Below are positions 45,634-54,512 of a stretch of DNA of 64,000 bases, in pieces. The stretch is from Maridesulfovibrio hydrothermalis AM13 = DSM 14728. GTDB lineage: Bacteria > Desulfobacterota > Desulfovibrionia > Desulfovibrionales > Desulfovibrionaceae. Position 1 is the first letter of the stretch, and each line of letters begins with the position of its first letter. The notes under the pieces are model-generated. The model saw only the letters and a list, made by a program, of their open reading frames with translations, was not told where the DNA came from and searched no databases. Where the stretch lies: positions 2,637,370-2,701,369 of the forward strand of contig NC_020055.1 of assembly GCF_000331025.1 (NCBI RefSeq). Direction: 5' to 3'. The translations under genes were made by a program, and so were the position numbers.

Positions 45634-46506
45634 CTACATGGATATAATCTTCATGCTCATGTCTGAGCATTTCGCGGAATGAGTGATTCTGCCTACTGAA
45701 ATGTAATCAGGTCCGGCTTCTGCAAGGCCGGCGATTGTTTCAAGGGTCACGTTTCCGCTGATTTCAGTCTCAATTTCATCAGGAATGGTTGCGATAGAAG
45801 CCTTGGCTTCGTCAAAGGTCATGTTGTCGAGCATTATGCGATCGACTTTACAGGCAACAGCTTCATCCACTTCTTCCTGAGTACGGCACTCCACCTCAAT
45901 GGGAGGGCATTCTTCATACTTATTACGCAGTTTATTAACTGCCAGAGTAATTGAACCGGCGCGGTCAATGTGGTTGTCTTTGAGCATAAGCATTTCCACC
46001 AGATTCAAGCGGTGGTTCTTCGCTCCGCCCACAAGGACGGCGTATTTTTCGGGATAGCGCAGGCCGGGCAGGGTCTTGCGAGTATCGAGGAGGATAGTCT
46101 CGCAGTGATCCAGAGCCTGAACGTATTTTCTGGTTTCAGTAGCAATGCCGGACATATGTGAGATGAAGTTGAGGATTACTCTTTCCGCTTTCAGCAGCAG
46201 GGCGGCCGGCCCCTGAATAGCGGCAATGAGTGTTCCAGTGGAGATTTTTTCACCTTCATCAACATTTAGATGCACCTGACATTTGTTTTCCTGATCTGCA
46301 AATTCAAGAATCAAGTTAATCAGAGGCAGTCCGGCTACAACAGTATCTTCTTTTGCAATGATTTGAGCCGTCGCTATATCTTCAGGCTCAAACAGGCCCT
46401 GTGAGGTCAAATCAGGGCCATCTTCGCTTAGAGCTATTCTAATAGTTGCCAGAAGGAACATTTTCGCTTCGGCTTGAAAGAAATTATTAAATACTTTTTC
46501 AGTCAT
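45634..46506 (-). CDS. nadC: Nicotinate-nucleotide pyrophosphorylase
   Basis: 290 residues from the ATG at 46506, which has AGGA upstream and gives normal family length; the frame could extend to 46548. EDGPDLTSQGL, HMSGIATETRKY, LDTRKTLPGLR and MLKDNHI are NadC signatures. It makes nicotinate mononucleotide from quinolinate and PRPP. First gene of the operon; divergent from mgtE. Confidence 0.95.
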   Translation of the reverse strand: MTEKVFNNFFQAEAKMFLLATIRIALSEDGPDLTSQGLFEPEDIATAQIIAKEDTVVAGLPLINLILEFADQENKCQVHLNVDEGEKISTGTLIAAIQGPAALLLKAERVILNFISHMSGIATETRKYVQALDHCETILLDTRKTLPGLRYPEKYAVLVGGAKNHRLNLVEMLMLKDNHIDRAGSITLAVNKLRNKYEECPPIEVECRTQEEVDEAVACKVDRIMLDNMTFDEAKASIATIPDEIETEISGNVTLETIAGLAEAGPDYISVGRITHSAKCSDMSMKIISM

Positions 46507-46525
46507 ATTAATCCTGTTAATATTT

Positions 46526-46629
46526 TGTAACATTCTGTTTGAGGCCATGTAACAATTTCTGGTATCCGTTTTTTCCTGTCAATACAAGAACTGATAAGGA
46601 TTTCACAAAGTACTTCATCTGGTGTTACA
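46526..46629. promoter_or_regulatory. TGTAACA direct repeats in the nadC-mgtE gap
   Basis: TGTAACA occurs at 46526-46532 and 46548-46554, exactly 22 bases apart, about two helical turns, with similar flanks (..TTCTG). An inverted copy, TGTTACA, lies at 46623-46629. This is the pattern of operator half-sites; the regulator is unknown. It is short enough that chance is possible. Confidence 0.35.
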
Positions 46630-46677
46630 GAGTCATTAATTTTGACCTTTGAGTATATTTAAGATAGTTGGTGCGCC

Positions 46678-48030
46678 ATGACTAAGGCAAAAGGAATACC
46701 CGATCCGCTCAGAGAGTGGCAGGAAAGCAGTCAAGGACGTGCAGGAAAACTGAACCAGCGCGTAATTGATGCCATGCATCCTGCTGATGCTGCTGACCAT
46801 ATTGAAGAACTCGGCCTTGAAGAGCAGGTTAAGTTTATTAAGCAGCTTCCCATTCGTGACGCTGCTGATTCCATTGCTGAAATGGAAAAGCATGACCAGC
46901 GTGATCTGGTTGAGCGCCTCAATGTGGGAATGGCTGCCCGGATTCTTGAATATATGTCGCCTGATGATGCGACAGATATTCTGGAAGATCTTGATGATGA
47001 TCTCCGGGAAACTCTGCTTCGTCAGATTAAAGCTGAAGATCGTGAAGAGATTTCGACTCTGCTGACTTTCGATCCGGATACCGCCGGTGGTGTTATGACC
47101 ACTGAGGTTGCTATAGTCCGTGATAATATGACTGTCGATCAGGCTATTGCCACTATCAGGACAGAAGTCGAAGATAAAAGTATTCCATATTATGCTTACG
47201 TTGTAGATCGCCGTAACCACTTAGTCGGCGCAGTTTCCATGCGGGATCTTCTTATTTCGAGACCCGGAAAGATGCTTACTGAACTTACTCATAATCAGCA
47301 CCTTATTTCGGTTACGTACAATGTAGATAAAGAAGAAGTAGCCCGTCTTATTGCTCACTATAATTTTCTCGCAATGCCGGTCACAGACTATGACCACCGT
47401 TTCATCGGTGTAGTTACCGTTGACGATGTCATTGATATTATCAATGAAGAAGCCAGTGAAGATATGCAGTCAATGGTTGGTGCCGGTACTGATGAAACTA
47501 CTGATTCACCCTGGAAGTATTCAGTAAAAAAACGCCTTCCATGGCTGGTCATCAACGTTGCCAACTCTGCGGTATCTGCATGGGTTGTTCATCTCTTTGA
47601 AGGTAATATTGCTAAAATGGCCATGCTCGCCGTACTGATGCCTATCGTTGCAAATCAGGCCGGTAACACAGGGCAGCAGGCTCTTGCAGTTATGATTCGT
47701 CAGTTTGCTACGGAAAAATTCGACCGTAAAAAATCCTGGGAAGCGGTTTTCCGTGAACTTAAAATCGGTCTGGCCAACGGAATTTGCATATCACTATTAG
47801 TTCTGTTTGCCGTTTTCATGATCACCAGCAACTACACGCTTGCTCTGGTCATGTCTGCCGCACTTTTTATTGATATGGTGCTCGGCGCGGTTGTCGGCGG
47901 AGCCATACCTATCATCCTAAAAGAATTCGGCCGAGATCCTGCGCAAGCCTCATCTATTTTTCTAACCACGATCACAGACAGCTTTGGATTCTTATCACTG
48001 CTCGGTCTTGCCGGAATATTTTTATTGTAA
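46678..48030 (+). CDS. mgtE: MgtE magnesium transporter
   Basis: 450 residues. An N-terminal helical superhelix (about 25-130, HPADAADHIEELG and DDATDILEDLDDD), a CBS pair (about 135-255), and five C-terminal membrane helices with VLMPIVANQAGNTGQQ. This is the Mg2+-gated channel, in which the cytoplasmic domains sense Mg2+. No Mg2+ riboswitch fits in the short gap upstream. Convergent with adk. Confidence 0.96.
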   Translation: MTKAKGIPDPLREWQESSQGRAGKLNQRVIDAMHPADAADHIEELGLEEQVKFIKQLPIRDAADSIAEMEKHDQRDLVERLNVGMAARILEYMSPDDATDILEDLDDDLRETLLRQIKAEDREEISTLLTFDPDTAGGVMTTEVAIVRDNMTVDQAIATIRTEVEDKSIPYYAYVVDRRNHLVGAVSMRDLLISRPGKMLTELTHNQHLISVTYNVDKEEVARLIAHYNFLAMPVTDYDHRFIGVVTVDDVIDIINEEASEDMQSMVGAGTDETTDSPWKYSVKKRLPWLVINVANSAVSAWVVHLFEGNIAKMAMLAVLMPIVANQAGNTGQQALAVMIRQFATEKFDRKKSWEAVFRELKIGLANGICISLLVLFAVFMITSNYTLALVMSAALFIDMVLGAVVGGAIPIILKEFGRDPAQASSIFLTTITDSFGFLSLLGLAGIFLL

Positions 48031-48166
48031 AATTGTACCTGTAAGTTTGCAATATTCTGAGTTTTAATAGATTTTTCTTAAATATCACATTTTTTTTTGA
48101 CGGCCTAAGCTTATTGAAAAAGTGGTTAATATTTTTAAAACACTACTAATGAAAACGAAGACAGAG

Positions 48167-48204
48167 AAAAACCCCGCTCTCAAACGAGAACGGGGTTTTT
48201 TATA
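48167..48204. terminator. Bidirectional terminator between mgtE and adk
   Basis: AAAAACCCCG / CGGGGTTTTT outer stem with TCTC/GAGA inner pairing, T-runs on both strands, between convergent genes. Confidence 0.88.
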
Positions 48205-48226
48205 AGCTAATCTAAAATAATCTAGA

Positions 48227-48898
48227 TTAAACGAGCTGAGCCATGAGGGTTTCTTTGATAGCGTCGATTGTGCCTTCGCCGTTAAGCTCAATGTATTTGA
48301 AGCCTTCTTTGGGAGCAAGGCCTTTGTAGAAGTATGCTGCTGCAACAGTACCGGTCTTGTCATCGTAGTAGATGTCATGACGTTTGTTGATTGCGTCTTC
48401 GTCCTGATCATCAGCACGCTCGGTAAGAGCACCGCCGCAAACGCGACAGGAGTCACCTTCAGGCTTAATAGCGTCGATGAATTTGTTGTTAGGGTGGTTA
48501 GGATCATTTTCGCAAAGGCGGCGACCCATGATGCGGTTTTTAGCAACTTCGCGGGGAAGAAGAATTTCGATAACATAGTCCAGCTTTACGCCGTCTTTTT
48601 CGAGAGCTTCCCAGAGTTTTTCAGCCTGAACGATGGAGCGGGGGAAACCGTCAAGCAACCAGCCCTTTTCGCTGGAAGACTGGAGAACATCGAGAACCAT
48701 AGGAATGGTGATATCATCAGGAACGAGTTCACCCTTGTCGATGTATTCTTTAGCTTTCATTCCAAGCTCGGTTCCGCCACCGATGTGCTTACGAAAAATA
48801 GCACCGGATTCGATATGGTCGAGGTCGAATTTTTTCTTTGCGAGTGCGCCCTGAGTTCCTTTACCACTACCGTTAGGTCCAAAAATAAGAATATTCAT
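48227..48898 (-). CDS. adk: Adenylate kinase with metal-binding LID
   Basis: 223 residues from the ATG at 48898, which has a perfect AGGAGG; an upstream frame to 48934 is rejected. Walker A GPNGSGKGT at 8-16 and DGFPRS at 83-88. The LID holds Cys129, His135, Cys151 and Cys154 (C-X5-H-X15-C-X2-C), the same site and numbering known for Desulfovibrio gigas adenylate kinase, which binds Zn, Co or Fe. It balances ATP, ADP and AMP. Last gene of the hem-tilS operon. Confidence 0.96.
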   Translation of the reverse strand: MNILIFGPNGSGKGTQGALAKKKFDLDHIESGAIFRKHIGGGTELGMKAKEYIDKGELVPDDITIPMVLDVLQSSSEKGWLLDGFPRSIVQAEKLWEALEKDGVKLDYVIEILLPREVAKNRIMGRRLCENDPNHPNNKFIDAIKPEGDSCRVCGGALTERADDQDEDAINKRHDIYYDDKTGTVAAAYFYKGLAPKEGFKYIELNGEGTIDAIKETLMAQLV

Positions 48899-48939
48899 GT
48901 GTTGTCCTCCTAAAGAATTAGTAACAAATTTCACAAGGT

Positions 48940-50001
48940 TTAAACCCTGCCGCTTTCTCTGTCAATGGTCTTTATAACTTTGAAAACAATGCCTTCCCGC
49001 CTGATGGCAGCAACCTTATTTCCTGGAAATTGGAAGGTTGTTCCTCCCTTTTGATCAACAAAGGCCCGATCAAGCAGGGTAATTGTGTCGGCCAAGACGT
49101 GACCTGCTCCTAGCATTTCAATCATTCTCTTGTAAATACGAAGTCTTAAGGCTGGATGACACTTGTGCAAAATGGAACAATGTAGCAGTATTTCACCGTT
49201 TTCAGTAGTTTGCACATTGTTAAGGACTTTATTCACCTCTGTGGTCCAAAACTCTTCATCAAGTTCAGCCTGACTCTTAAGGCGGGCGATTCCGGCTCCG
49301 AAGTTAGGGTTCTCCTTAAGCAGCAGGGGCATAATCTTGTTACGAATCCGGTTGCGGGTATATTTATCTGAAAGATTACTTTCGTCTTCCCGCCATGGGC
49401 AGTTTATGGAGTTGAGAAAGGTTTCCAGCTGAGCCTTACGCGTGAAAAGAAGAGGCCGCAAAAGATTGCGTTCCGGATCATATGCATCCATCCCGCTGAG
49501 TGCCGGCCAGCCTGCTCCGCGGATCAGCCGCATGATGACATCTTCACTGAGATCATCAAGATGATGCGCTGTGAGAAGAAAATCTGCACTTAATTCATTC
49601 AGACATTTCCTGAAAAAACCATAACGAATAACTCGTCCGGCTTCTTCAAGACCAAGAGAGTGGTCTTCGGCATATATTTTTACATCAGCGGTAATTGATT
49701 TTAAAGGAACATCAAGTTTGGCGCAGAGTTCTTCTACGAAGGCACTGTCACCAGCCGATGAATCGCGTAAACCGTGATCCACATGAGCGCAAAAAACCCT
49801 GCCGCCTGATTTCTGGGCGAGCAGGGTTGATATGATCAGCAGGGCAGTGGAATCAATGCCGCCGGAAGTTCCGACAAGCAGGGAGTGAGATGCAAAGTCT
49901 ACACCCGATTTCAGATTGCCGAACCTTTCAACAGCAAGGCAGAATTTGGCTTGAATTGATGTCAGCTCTTGAATCGAGCCGGGCAGTGACTCCATTGTCA
50001 T
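48940..50001 (-). CDS. tilS: tRNA(Ile)-lysidine synthase
   Basis: 353 residues. PP-loop SGGIDS at 46-51, then HVDHGLRDSS and the GWPALSGMDAY, FTRKAQLETFL family segments with NRIRNKIMPLL. It converts C34 of tRNA-Ile(CAU) to lysidine. The C-terminal domain is present but short. Eight bases after the 111-residue unknown gene. Confidence 0.94.
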   Translation of the reverse strand: MTMESLPGSIQELTSIQAKFCLAVERFGNLKSGVDFASHSLLVGTSGGIDSTALLIISTLLAQKSGGRVFCAHVDHGLRDSSAGDSAFVEELCAKLDVPLKSITADVKIYAEDHSLGLEEAGRVIRYGFFRKCLNELSADFLLTAHHLDDLSEDVIMRLIRGAGWPALSGMDAYDPERNLLRPLLFTRKAQLETFLNSINCPWREDESNLSDKYTRNRIRNKIMPLLLKENPNFGAGIARLKSQAELDEEFWTTEVNKVLNNVQTTENGEILLHCSILHKCHPALRLRIYKRMIEMLGAGHVLADTITLLDRAFVDQKGGTTFQFPGNKVAAIRREGIVFKVIKTIDRESGRV

Positions 50002-50009
50002 ATATAAAA

Positions 50010-50345
50010 TTAGAGATGAATTTTCAGGTCAGCGATGAATTTATCCATGTAATCAAGCATGTAGTTACGCTGAGCATTGGTAGCATAGCGCACACAGTCG
50101 CAACGGATACGGCCTTTGGCGCGCACAAGAAGTTCTATCTTAAGGCCGTTTTCCAGAACCTCAAGTGCCATAAAATATGAACCGCATTCGTCAAAATGCT
50201 CTTTTTGAATATCATCTAAAAGATGTTCCGGTATGGGCAGATAAAAAATGTCTTCAATCGGCCCGGCAAAACCGAGTTCTTTAAGTGCATCGGTAATTTT
50301 AACAAGATCTTCTTCATAAATATCTTCAAGCAGGTAGTTTCTCAT
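50010..50345 (-). CDS. Conserved-looking protein of unknown function between hemA and tilS
   Basis: 111 residues, mixed alpha/beta, acidic N-terminal half (LLEDIYEEDLVKITDALKELGF) and a C-terminal segment with CDCVRYATNAQRNYMLDY. No membrane helix or clear enzymatic motif; the Cys pair is not a full zinc site. Spaced five bases from hemA and eight from tilS, so it is surely translated with them. I do not recognise the family; a link to heme or tRNA metabolism is only contextual. Confidence 0.75.
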   Translation of the reverse strand: MRNYLLEDIYEEDLVKITDALKELGFAGPIEDIFYLPIPEHLLDDIQKEHFDECGSYFMALEVLENGLKIELLVRAKGRIRCDCVRYATNAQRNYMLDYMDKFIADLKIHL

Positions 50346-50350
50346 TAATT

Positions 50351-51676
50351 TTATCCTTTATCTTTATGAATCACTTTTTTCTTTCGACCGCAATGGGCAT
50401 CCGGTGGGATAAGGTCATCGTCCAGATTAAACATGCGTCTGGCAAGATCGACAAATTTATCAGCATTTCCTTCTTCCTCGGTTCGCCGTTTAAGAAACAC
50501 AACCGGTTCGTGGAGAAGTTTTTTACCTATGGACATGGCCATTGTCTCAAGGGCCTTATGTGTTTTAGAATCAACATCACCTAGGCGTTTAAGAGTTTTG
50601 GCCAGTTCTTTTTGAGCAACATTTTCACTGCGGTTAAAAAGGTCCACAATGGTTGGTTGCAGGTCAAGAGAGTTAATCCAATTGCCAAATGAAAGGGTTT
50701 CAAACTCAACTATAGAGTCGGCTTTGACCGCTTCATCCTCACGCTGGGACATATTTTCTTCAACAACATCTTTAAGATCATCAATATCGTAAAGATATAC
50801 GTTATCAAGCCCGTTAACATCAGGATCTATATCACGGGGAACGGCGATATCAATGAAAAACATGGGTTTGAATTTACGCTTCTTAAGAACCTGCTTCATC
50901 TCCTTGGCCGTGATTACAGCATGAGGAGCACCCGTAGAGCTGATGATGATGTCCGTCTCTTGCAGATGTTCGTAAAGATTTTCAAAAGGGATGGCTTCGC
51001 CGTTCATATTGTTGGCCAGTTCTTCAGCGCGGGCAAAAGTTCTGTTGGCAATGGCAATTTTTTCAACCCCGCTGTTTAGCAGATGAGTTGCGGCCAGCTC
51101 CGCCATTTCGCCGGCTCCTATAAGCATGGCTCTCTGCCCGCTTAACTCACCGAAAATTTTCTTGGCTAGTTCAACCGCTGCGTAGCTGATGGAAACAGCA
51201 CTGGATGCGATTGAAGTTTCAGTTCGGACTCTTTTTGCTACAAAAAACGCCTTATGCAACATACGGTTGATGATGACCCTTGCGGCTCCGGCATCAACTG
51301 CGCTGCGATAGGAATCTTTCAACTGCCCCAGAATCTGAGGTTCCCCGACAATCATTGAATCAAGGCTGCAGGCCACTCTGAATAAGTGCTTCACTGCTTT
51401 GAGATCTTTATGACAGTAAGAGTTCGGATCCAGTTCGCTGACGGAACCGCAACACCTCTGCGCCCAGTATTTCAGGATATTCTTTTCCGTGATATCTCCT
51501 GAACATACAACAAGAATCTCAACGCGGTTGCAGGTGGATAGTGCCATTACTTCGCGCACGCCAAGTTCAAGAAGTCCGGCTTCGAACTCTTCAACATTTG
51601 TCAGGGCGTAACGCTCACGCACATCCACTCCGGCAGAGCGGTGGTTGAGGCCGATCAAATAAATATTATGGTCCAT
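50351..51676 (-). CDS. hemA: Glutamyl-tRNA reductase
   Basis: 441 residues. Catalytic Cys49 in ALSTCNRVEI, GLNHRSAGVDVRE at the start, the GEPQILGQLK segment and NADPH site IGAGEMAELAATHL. It makes glutamate-1-semialdehyde for heme, siroheme and corrinoids by the C5 route. Three bases after the HemX/CcsA-like gene. Confidence 0.96.
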   Translation of the reverse strand: MDHNIYLIGLNHRSAGVDVRERYALTNVEEFEAGLLELGVREVMALSTCNRVEILVVCSGDITEKNILKYWAQRCCGSVSELDPNSYCHKDLKAVKHLFRVACSLDSMIVGEPQILGQLKDSYRSAVDAGAARVIINRMLHKAFFVAKRVRTETSIASSAVSISYAAVELAKKIFGELSGQRAMLIGAGEMAELAATHLLNSGVEKIAIANRTFARAEELANNMNGEAIPFENLYEHLQETDIIISSTGAPHAVITAKEMKQVLKKRKFKPMFFIDIAVPRDIDPDVNGLDNVYLYDIDDLKDVVEENMSQREDEAVKADSIVEFETLSFGNWINSLDLQPTIVDLFNRSENVAQKELAKTLKRLGDVDSKTHKALETMAMSIGKKLLHEPVVFLKRRTEEEGNADKFVDLARRMFNLDDDLIPPDAHCGRKKKVIHKDKG

Positions 51677-51679
51677 AAA

Positions 51680-52507
51680 CTAGGCTTTAAAGCTATGGTG
51701 AGTGGGAACCAGAAAATTGATTCCCCAGAGTGAGATCATGGTGATGACAAAAACAATAATCACCAGAATCGCGGGTTTTTTGCCTCTCCAGCCAACAACA
51801 ATGCGTTGATGAAAAAGAAAAGCAAAAAGAAACCAGACCACTAACGTTACGATTTCTTTCGGATCCCAGGAGAACATTCGGGTAAATGCGCCTCTTGCCC
51901 AGAGAAAACCTGCGGCAAGACCCAGAGTGTAAAGAGGAAATCCGATTATGATCGACCAATGGTTCACATTGTCGAAAGTATTCAATGAAGGCATCTCCTT
52001 ACCCATTCCGGTAAGATTGGCCTTGGTTTTAATCTTGTTGTTCAGGTATAGAAAAGCAACTCCGGCCCCGGCAGCCATAGCCATAAGCGCGATACTGAAA
52101 AAGATAGTCCCGATATGCAGACCGACAAAAAGTCCGGCTAAATGCTTAGGAAGAGTCACTTTAAGGCTTTGCGATGCCAGAGAAATCAGAAAAAGAAGTA
52201 AAGCCAGAGGGGAGGCGGTAAGCGCAAAAAAAGTACTGCGCACTTTCCACCAGAGTCCGAAATATACCAGAATAAAACTCCAGCCGAGCAGGCTGAAGTA
52301 AAAATATCCGTCACTGAGCACTGTACTTCTGTAAAGAGTTACAGCAAGCAGAAGATCAATGGTATGCAAGGCAAAACCGGCAATAGCGGAAAGGTTACCA
52401 AGCTTACCGAGAGCCGGATTGTTTTTAAGGCTTCCGATAAAGAAAAAAGTCATGCCCGCCAGATAGAGGGCTATGATAATGTATTGGAATACTTCAAATA
52501 AGGTCAT
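51680..52507 (-). CDS. HemX/CcsA-like membrane protein
   Basis: 275 residues, about eight membrane helices. The late FSWDPKEIVTLVVW motif is the WWD-type signature of CcsA/CcmC heme handlers, but the Trp residues normally before it are mostly missing, as in HemX proteins. Candidate heme-ligand His residues lie in GLHIGTIFF and LFHQRI. The position next to hemA matches hemX of other bacteria, where it influences HemA levels; a cytochrome c assembly role is the alternative. Overlaps the upstream gene by 14 bases. Confidence 0.82.
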   Translation of the reverse strand: MTLFEVFQYIIIALYLAGMTFFFIGSLKNNPALGKLGNLSAIAGFALHTIDLLLAVTLYRSTVLSDGYFYFSLLGWSFILVYFGLWWKVRSTFFALTASPLALLLFLISLASQSLKVTLPKHLAGLFVGLHIGTIFFSIALMAMAAGAGVAFLYLNNKIKTKANLTGMGKEMPSLNTFDNVNHWSIIIGFPLYTLGLAAGFLWARGAFTRMFSWDPKEIVTLVVWFLFAFLFHQRIVVGWRGKKPAILVIIVFVITMISLWGINFLVPTHHSFKA

Positions 52508-53171
52508 CAGTTAACTCCGGTATACGGGGAACAAGTTCATCAGGCAGGTTTTGGGTCAGTATTTCCGTGACCCGATCCAAGTTTCCTGCTTCCAGTTCAT
52601 CTAGAATCGGAGATGCAACAAGCTGTCTGAATAAAGCGGTGTTTTGGCTTGTTTCCTTGCCGAGGTCAAGGACCATCGGTCTGATTCTTCCCATTAAAGT
52701 GATGAAAGAGGCATAATGCGGCCCGAAAACATTCTGCAATTCACGGCGGACCTTTTTGGTAAAAGCGGGAGAGCTGCCACCAGTCGAGACAGCCAGAGTC
52801 AAGTCTCCCTGCCGGATAACGGAAGGAACAATAAAATTGCTCCCATCAGGAAAGTCTGCGATATTACAGAGAATGTTGTTCTTTTCACATAAATCTGCGA
52901 TTTGTCTATTCACGGCAGTGTTGCTGGTGCAGGCCAGTGCCATAAATTTATCATCAAGATCATCAGGGAAAAAAGGTCGTTTTTCAAAATCAACCCGTTT
53001 ATCCCGGCAGATTTCATGCATTTCAGCACTAGGTTCTGCGGTGTCAAGCACGGTTACATTTGCAGGGTCGCATTCAAGCAATGACTTGAGTTTGCGGACT
53101 CCTACAGCACCGGCACCGACCAGCAGGCATTTCCGGTTTTTCACTTTTAGAAAAATAGGGTAGTAGGTCAT
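52494..53171 (-). CDS. Precorrin-2 dehydrogenase / sirohydrochlorin ferrochelatase-like (CysG N-domain type)
   Basis: 225 residues, stand-alone homologue of the N-terminal CysG/Met8p domain. NAD site GAGAVGVRKLKSLLE near residue 17, and STGGSSPAFTKKVRRELQ near 130. It oxidises precorrin-2 towards siroheme. Siroheme is needed for dissimilatory sulfite reductase, which suits a sulfate reducer. First gene of the hem operon. Confidence 0.92.
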   Translation of the reverse strand: MTYYPIFLKVKNRKCLLVGAGAVGVRKLKSLLECDPANVTVLDTAEPSAEMHEICRDKRVDFEKRPFFPDDLDDKFMALACTSNTAVNRQIADLCEKNNILCNIADFPDGSNFIVPSVIRQGDLTLAVSTGGSSPAFTKKVRRELQNVFGPHYASFITLMGRIRPMVLDLGKETSQNTALFRQLVASPILDELEAGNLDRVTEILTQNLPDELVPRIPELTDDLI

Positions 53172-53275
53172 AGAAGCTCTTCATAGCAAAACTATGTATA
53201 CATTGTAAAATGACAAGGTGCTGATAAAAATATATATTTTTTAGCTCATGTTCCTGCAACAATTGGAAATATTTT

Positions 53276-54496
53276 ATGAAACGAGTTTTGATAATTCAGC
53301 TGACAAGGTTTGGCGATCTGGTTCAGACTAAAAGGCTTGTTCTAACCTTGGAGCAACGCGGTTTTGAAGTGCACTTATGTATTGATCAGTCTTTAAAAGA
53401 TCTGGCAGCTCTTTTATACCCTGACTGCATTATTCATCCAATTATTGCACATGGAACAGCAATTAAGGGGAGAGGCTTTGATTCAACTCTTCCCGTTAAT
53501 TTAAAGATTTTTAGAAAATTCAGCAAATTTGATTTTTCTGAAATTTACAATCTTAATTATTCTCCCATGAATTACGCTTTGTCTGCACTTTTTGATCCTG
53601 CAAAAGTGAAAGGGCATCGACTGGTTAATGGTCAGGCCATGAAAAGCAGATGGTTTGATTTCACATTCAGACTTGCAGCGGAGAGACGGAATAATATCAA
53701 TTTAGTCGATTACTGGGCTGCTTTAAGCCCTGATATGATTGCGCCTTCAGAGGTAAATCCCTCTGCCTGTCCGGCCGGAGAGGGGATTGGTGTTGTTCTG
53801 GCAGGACGTGAAAGCCGCCGTTCGCTTCCTGTTGAAGTTTTGGCTCCGCTTGTTTTATCTGTAAGGTCTACCAAAAAGTGTAAGAAAATCTTTCTGCTTG
53901 GCAGCCGGTCTGAGCATGAATCAGGCCGGAAACTTCTTGCCAAACTTCCGCCTGCTGTGGCTGCTGATACGGTCAACCTTGCAGGAAAAACAGACTGGCA
54001 GGGACTTTTAAATACTGTTTCAAAACTTGATTTACTCATGACTCCTGATACCGGGACTATGCATCTCGCTGCTCATCTGGGGATTCCTGTTATGGGTTTA
54101 TTCCTGTCTTCTGCATGGTGTACAGAAACCGGACCATATGGCTTGGGGCACACTATTATTCAGGCCGATTCAGACTGTTCCCCATGCACTGAGTCTCAGC
54201 CATGCTACAATGATTTAAAATGTTTAAACCCTTTCAAAGATTCGAGTTTAATGCGCTTTATTGTCACTGGCAAACCGGAACATCTGCCACCGGGACTTTC
54301 TGTTTTTGATTCAACTTGCGACTTTCTGGGAACAGATTTTAAACTTAAAGCCGGCCACGATATCACCGGTGAACGTAGAAACAGAATACGCCATTTTATA
54401 GGTTGCCATCTGGGACTGCTGGACATTGGCAAGTATGGTCCTTTTAAGGATTTGGCGGAAAAATTTTATAAAGAAAAAGACTGGATAACAGCTTAA
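53276..54496 (+). CDS. Glycosyltransferase family 9 (heptosyltransferase-like)
   Basis: 406 residues. The N-terminal ILIIQLTRFGDLVQTKRLV phosphate-loop type start and the C-terminal LMTPDTGTMHLAAHLGIPVMGLF nucleotide-sugar site are GT9 hallmarks. This family adds ADP-heptose to lipopolysaccharide core. A Cys-rich insert (CSPCTESQPCYNDLKC) follows the donor site. Pairs with the next glycosyltransferase, 16 bases away. Acceptor unknown. Confidence 0.88.
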   Translation: MKRVLIIQLTRFGDLVQTKRLVLTLEQRGFEVHLCIDQSLKDLAALLYPDCIIHPIIAHGTAIKGRGFDSTLPVNLKIFRKFSKFDFSEIYNLNYSPMNYALSALFDPAKVKGHRLVNGQAMKSRWFDFTFRLAAERRNNINLVDYWAALSPDMIAPSEVNPSACPAGEGIGVVLAGRESRRSLPVEVLAPLVLSVRSTKKCKKIFLLGSRSEHESGRKLLAKLPPAVAADTVNLAGKTDWQGLLNTVSKLDLLMTPDTGTMHLAAHLGIPVMGLFLSSAWCTETGPYGLGHTIIQADSDCSPCTESQPCYNDLKCLNPFKDSSLMRFIVTGKPEHLPPGLSVFDSTCDFLGTDFKLKAGHDITGERRNRIRHFIGCHLGLLDIGKYGPFKDLAEKFYKEKDWITA

Positions 54497-54512
54497 AATA
54501 AAAGGTATTGAT

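Noticed and set aside
46636-47220. 194-codon minus-strand ORF opposite mgtE
   Set aside because: Antisense of the mgtE N-terminal domain, no independent support.
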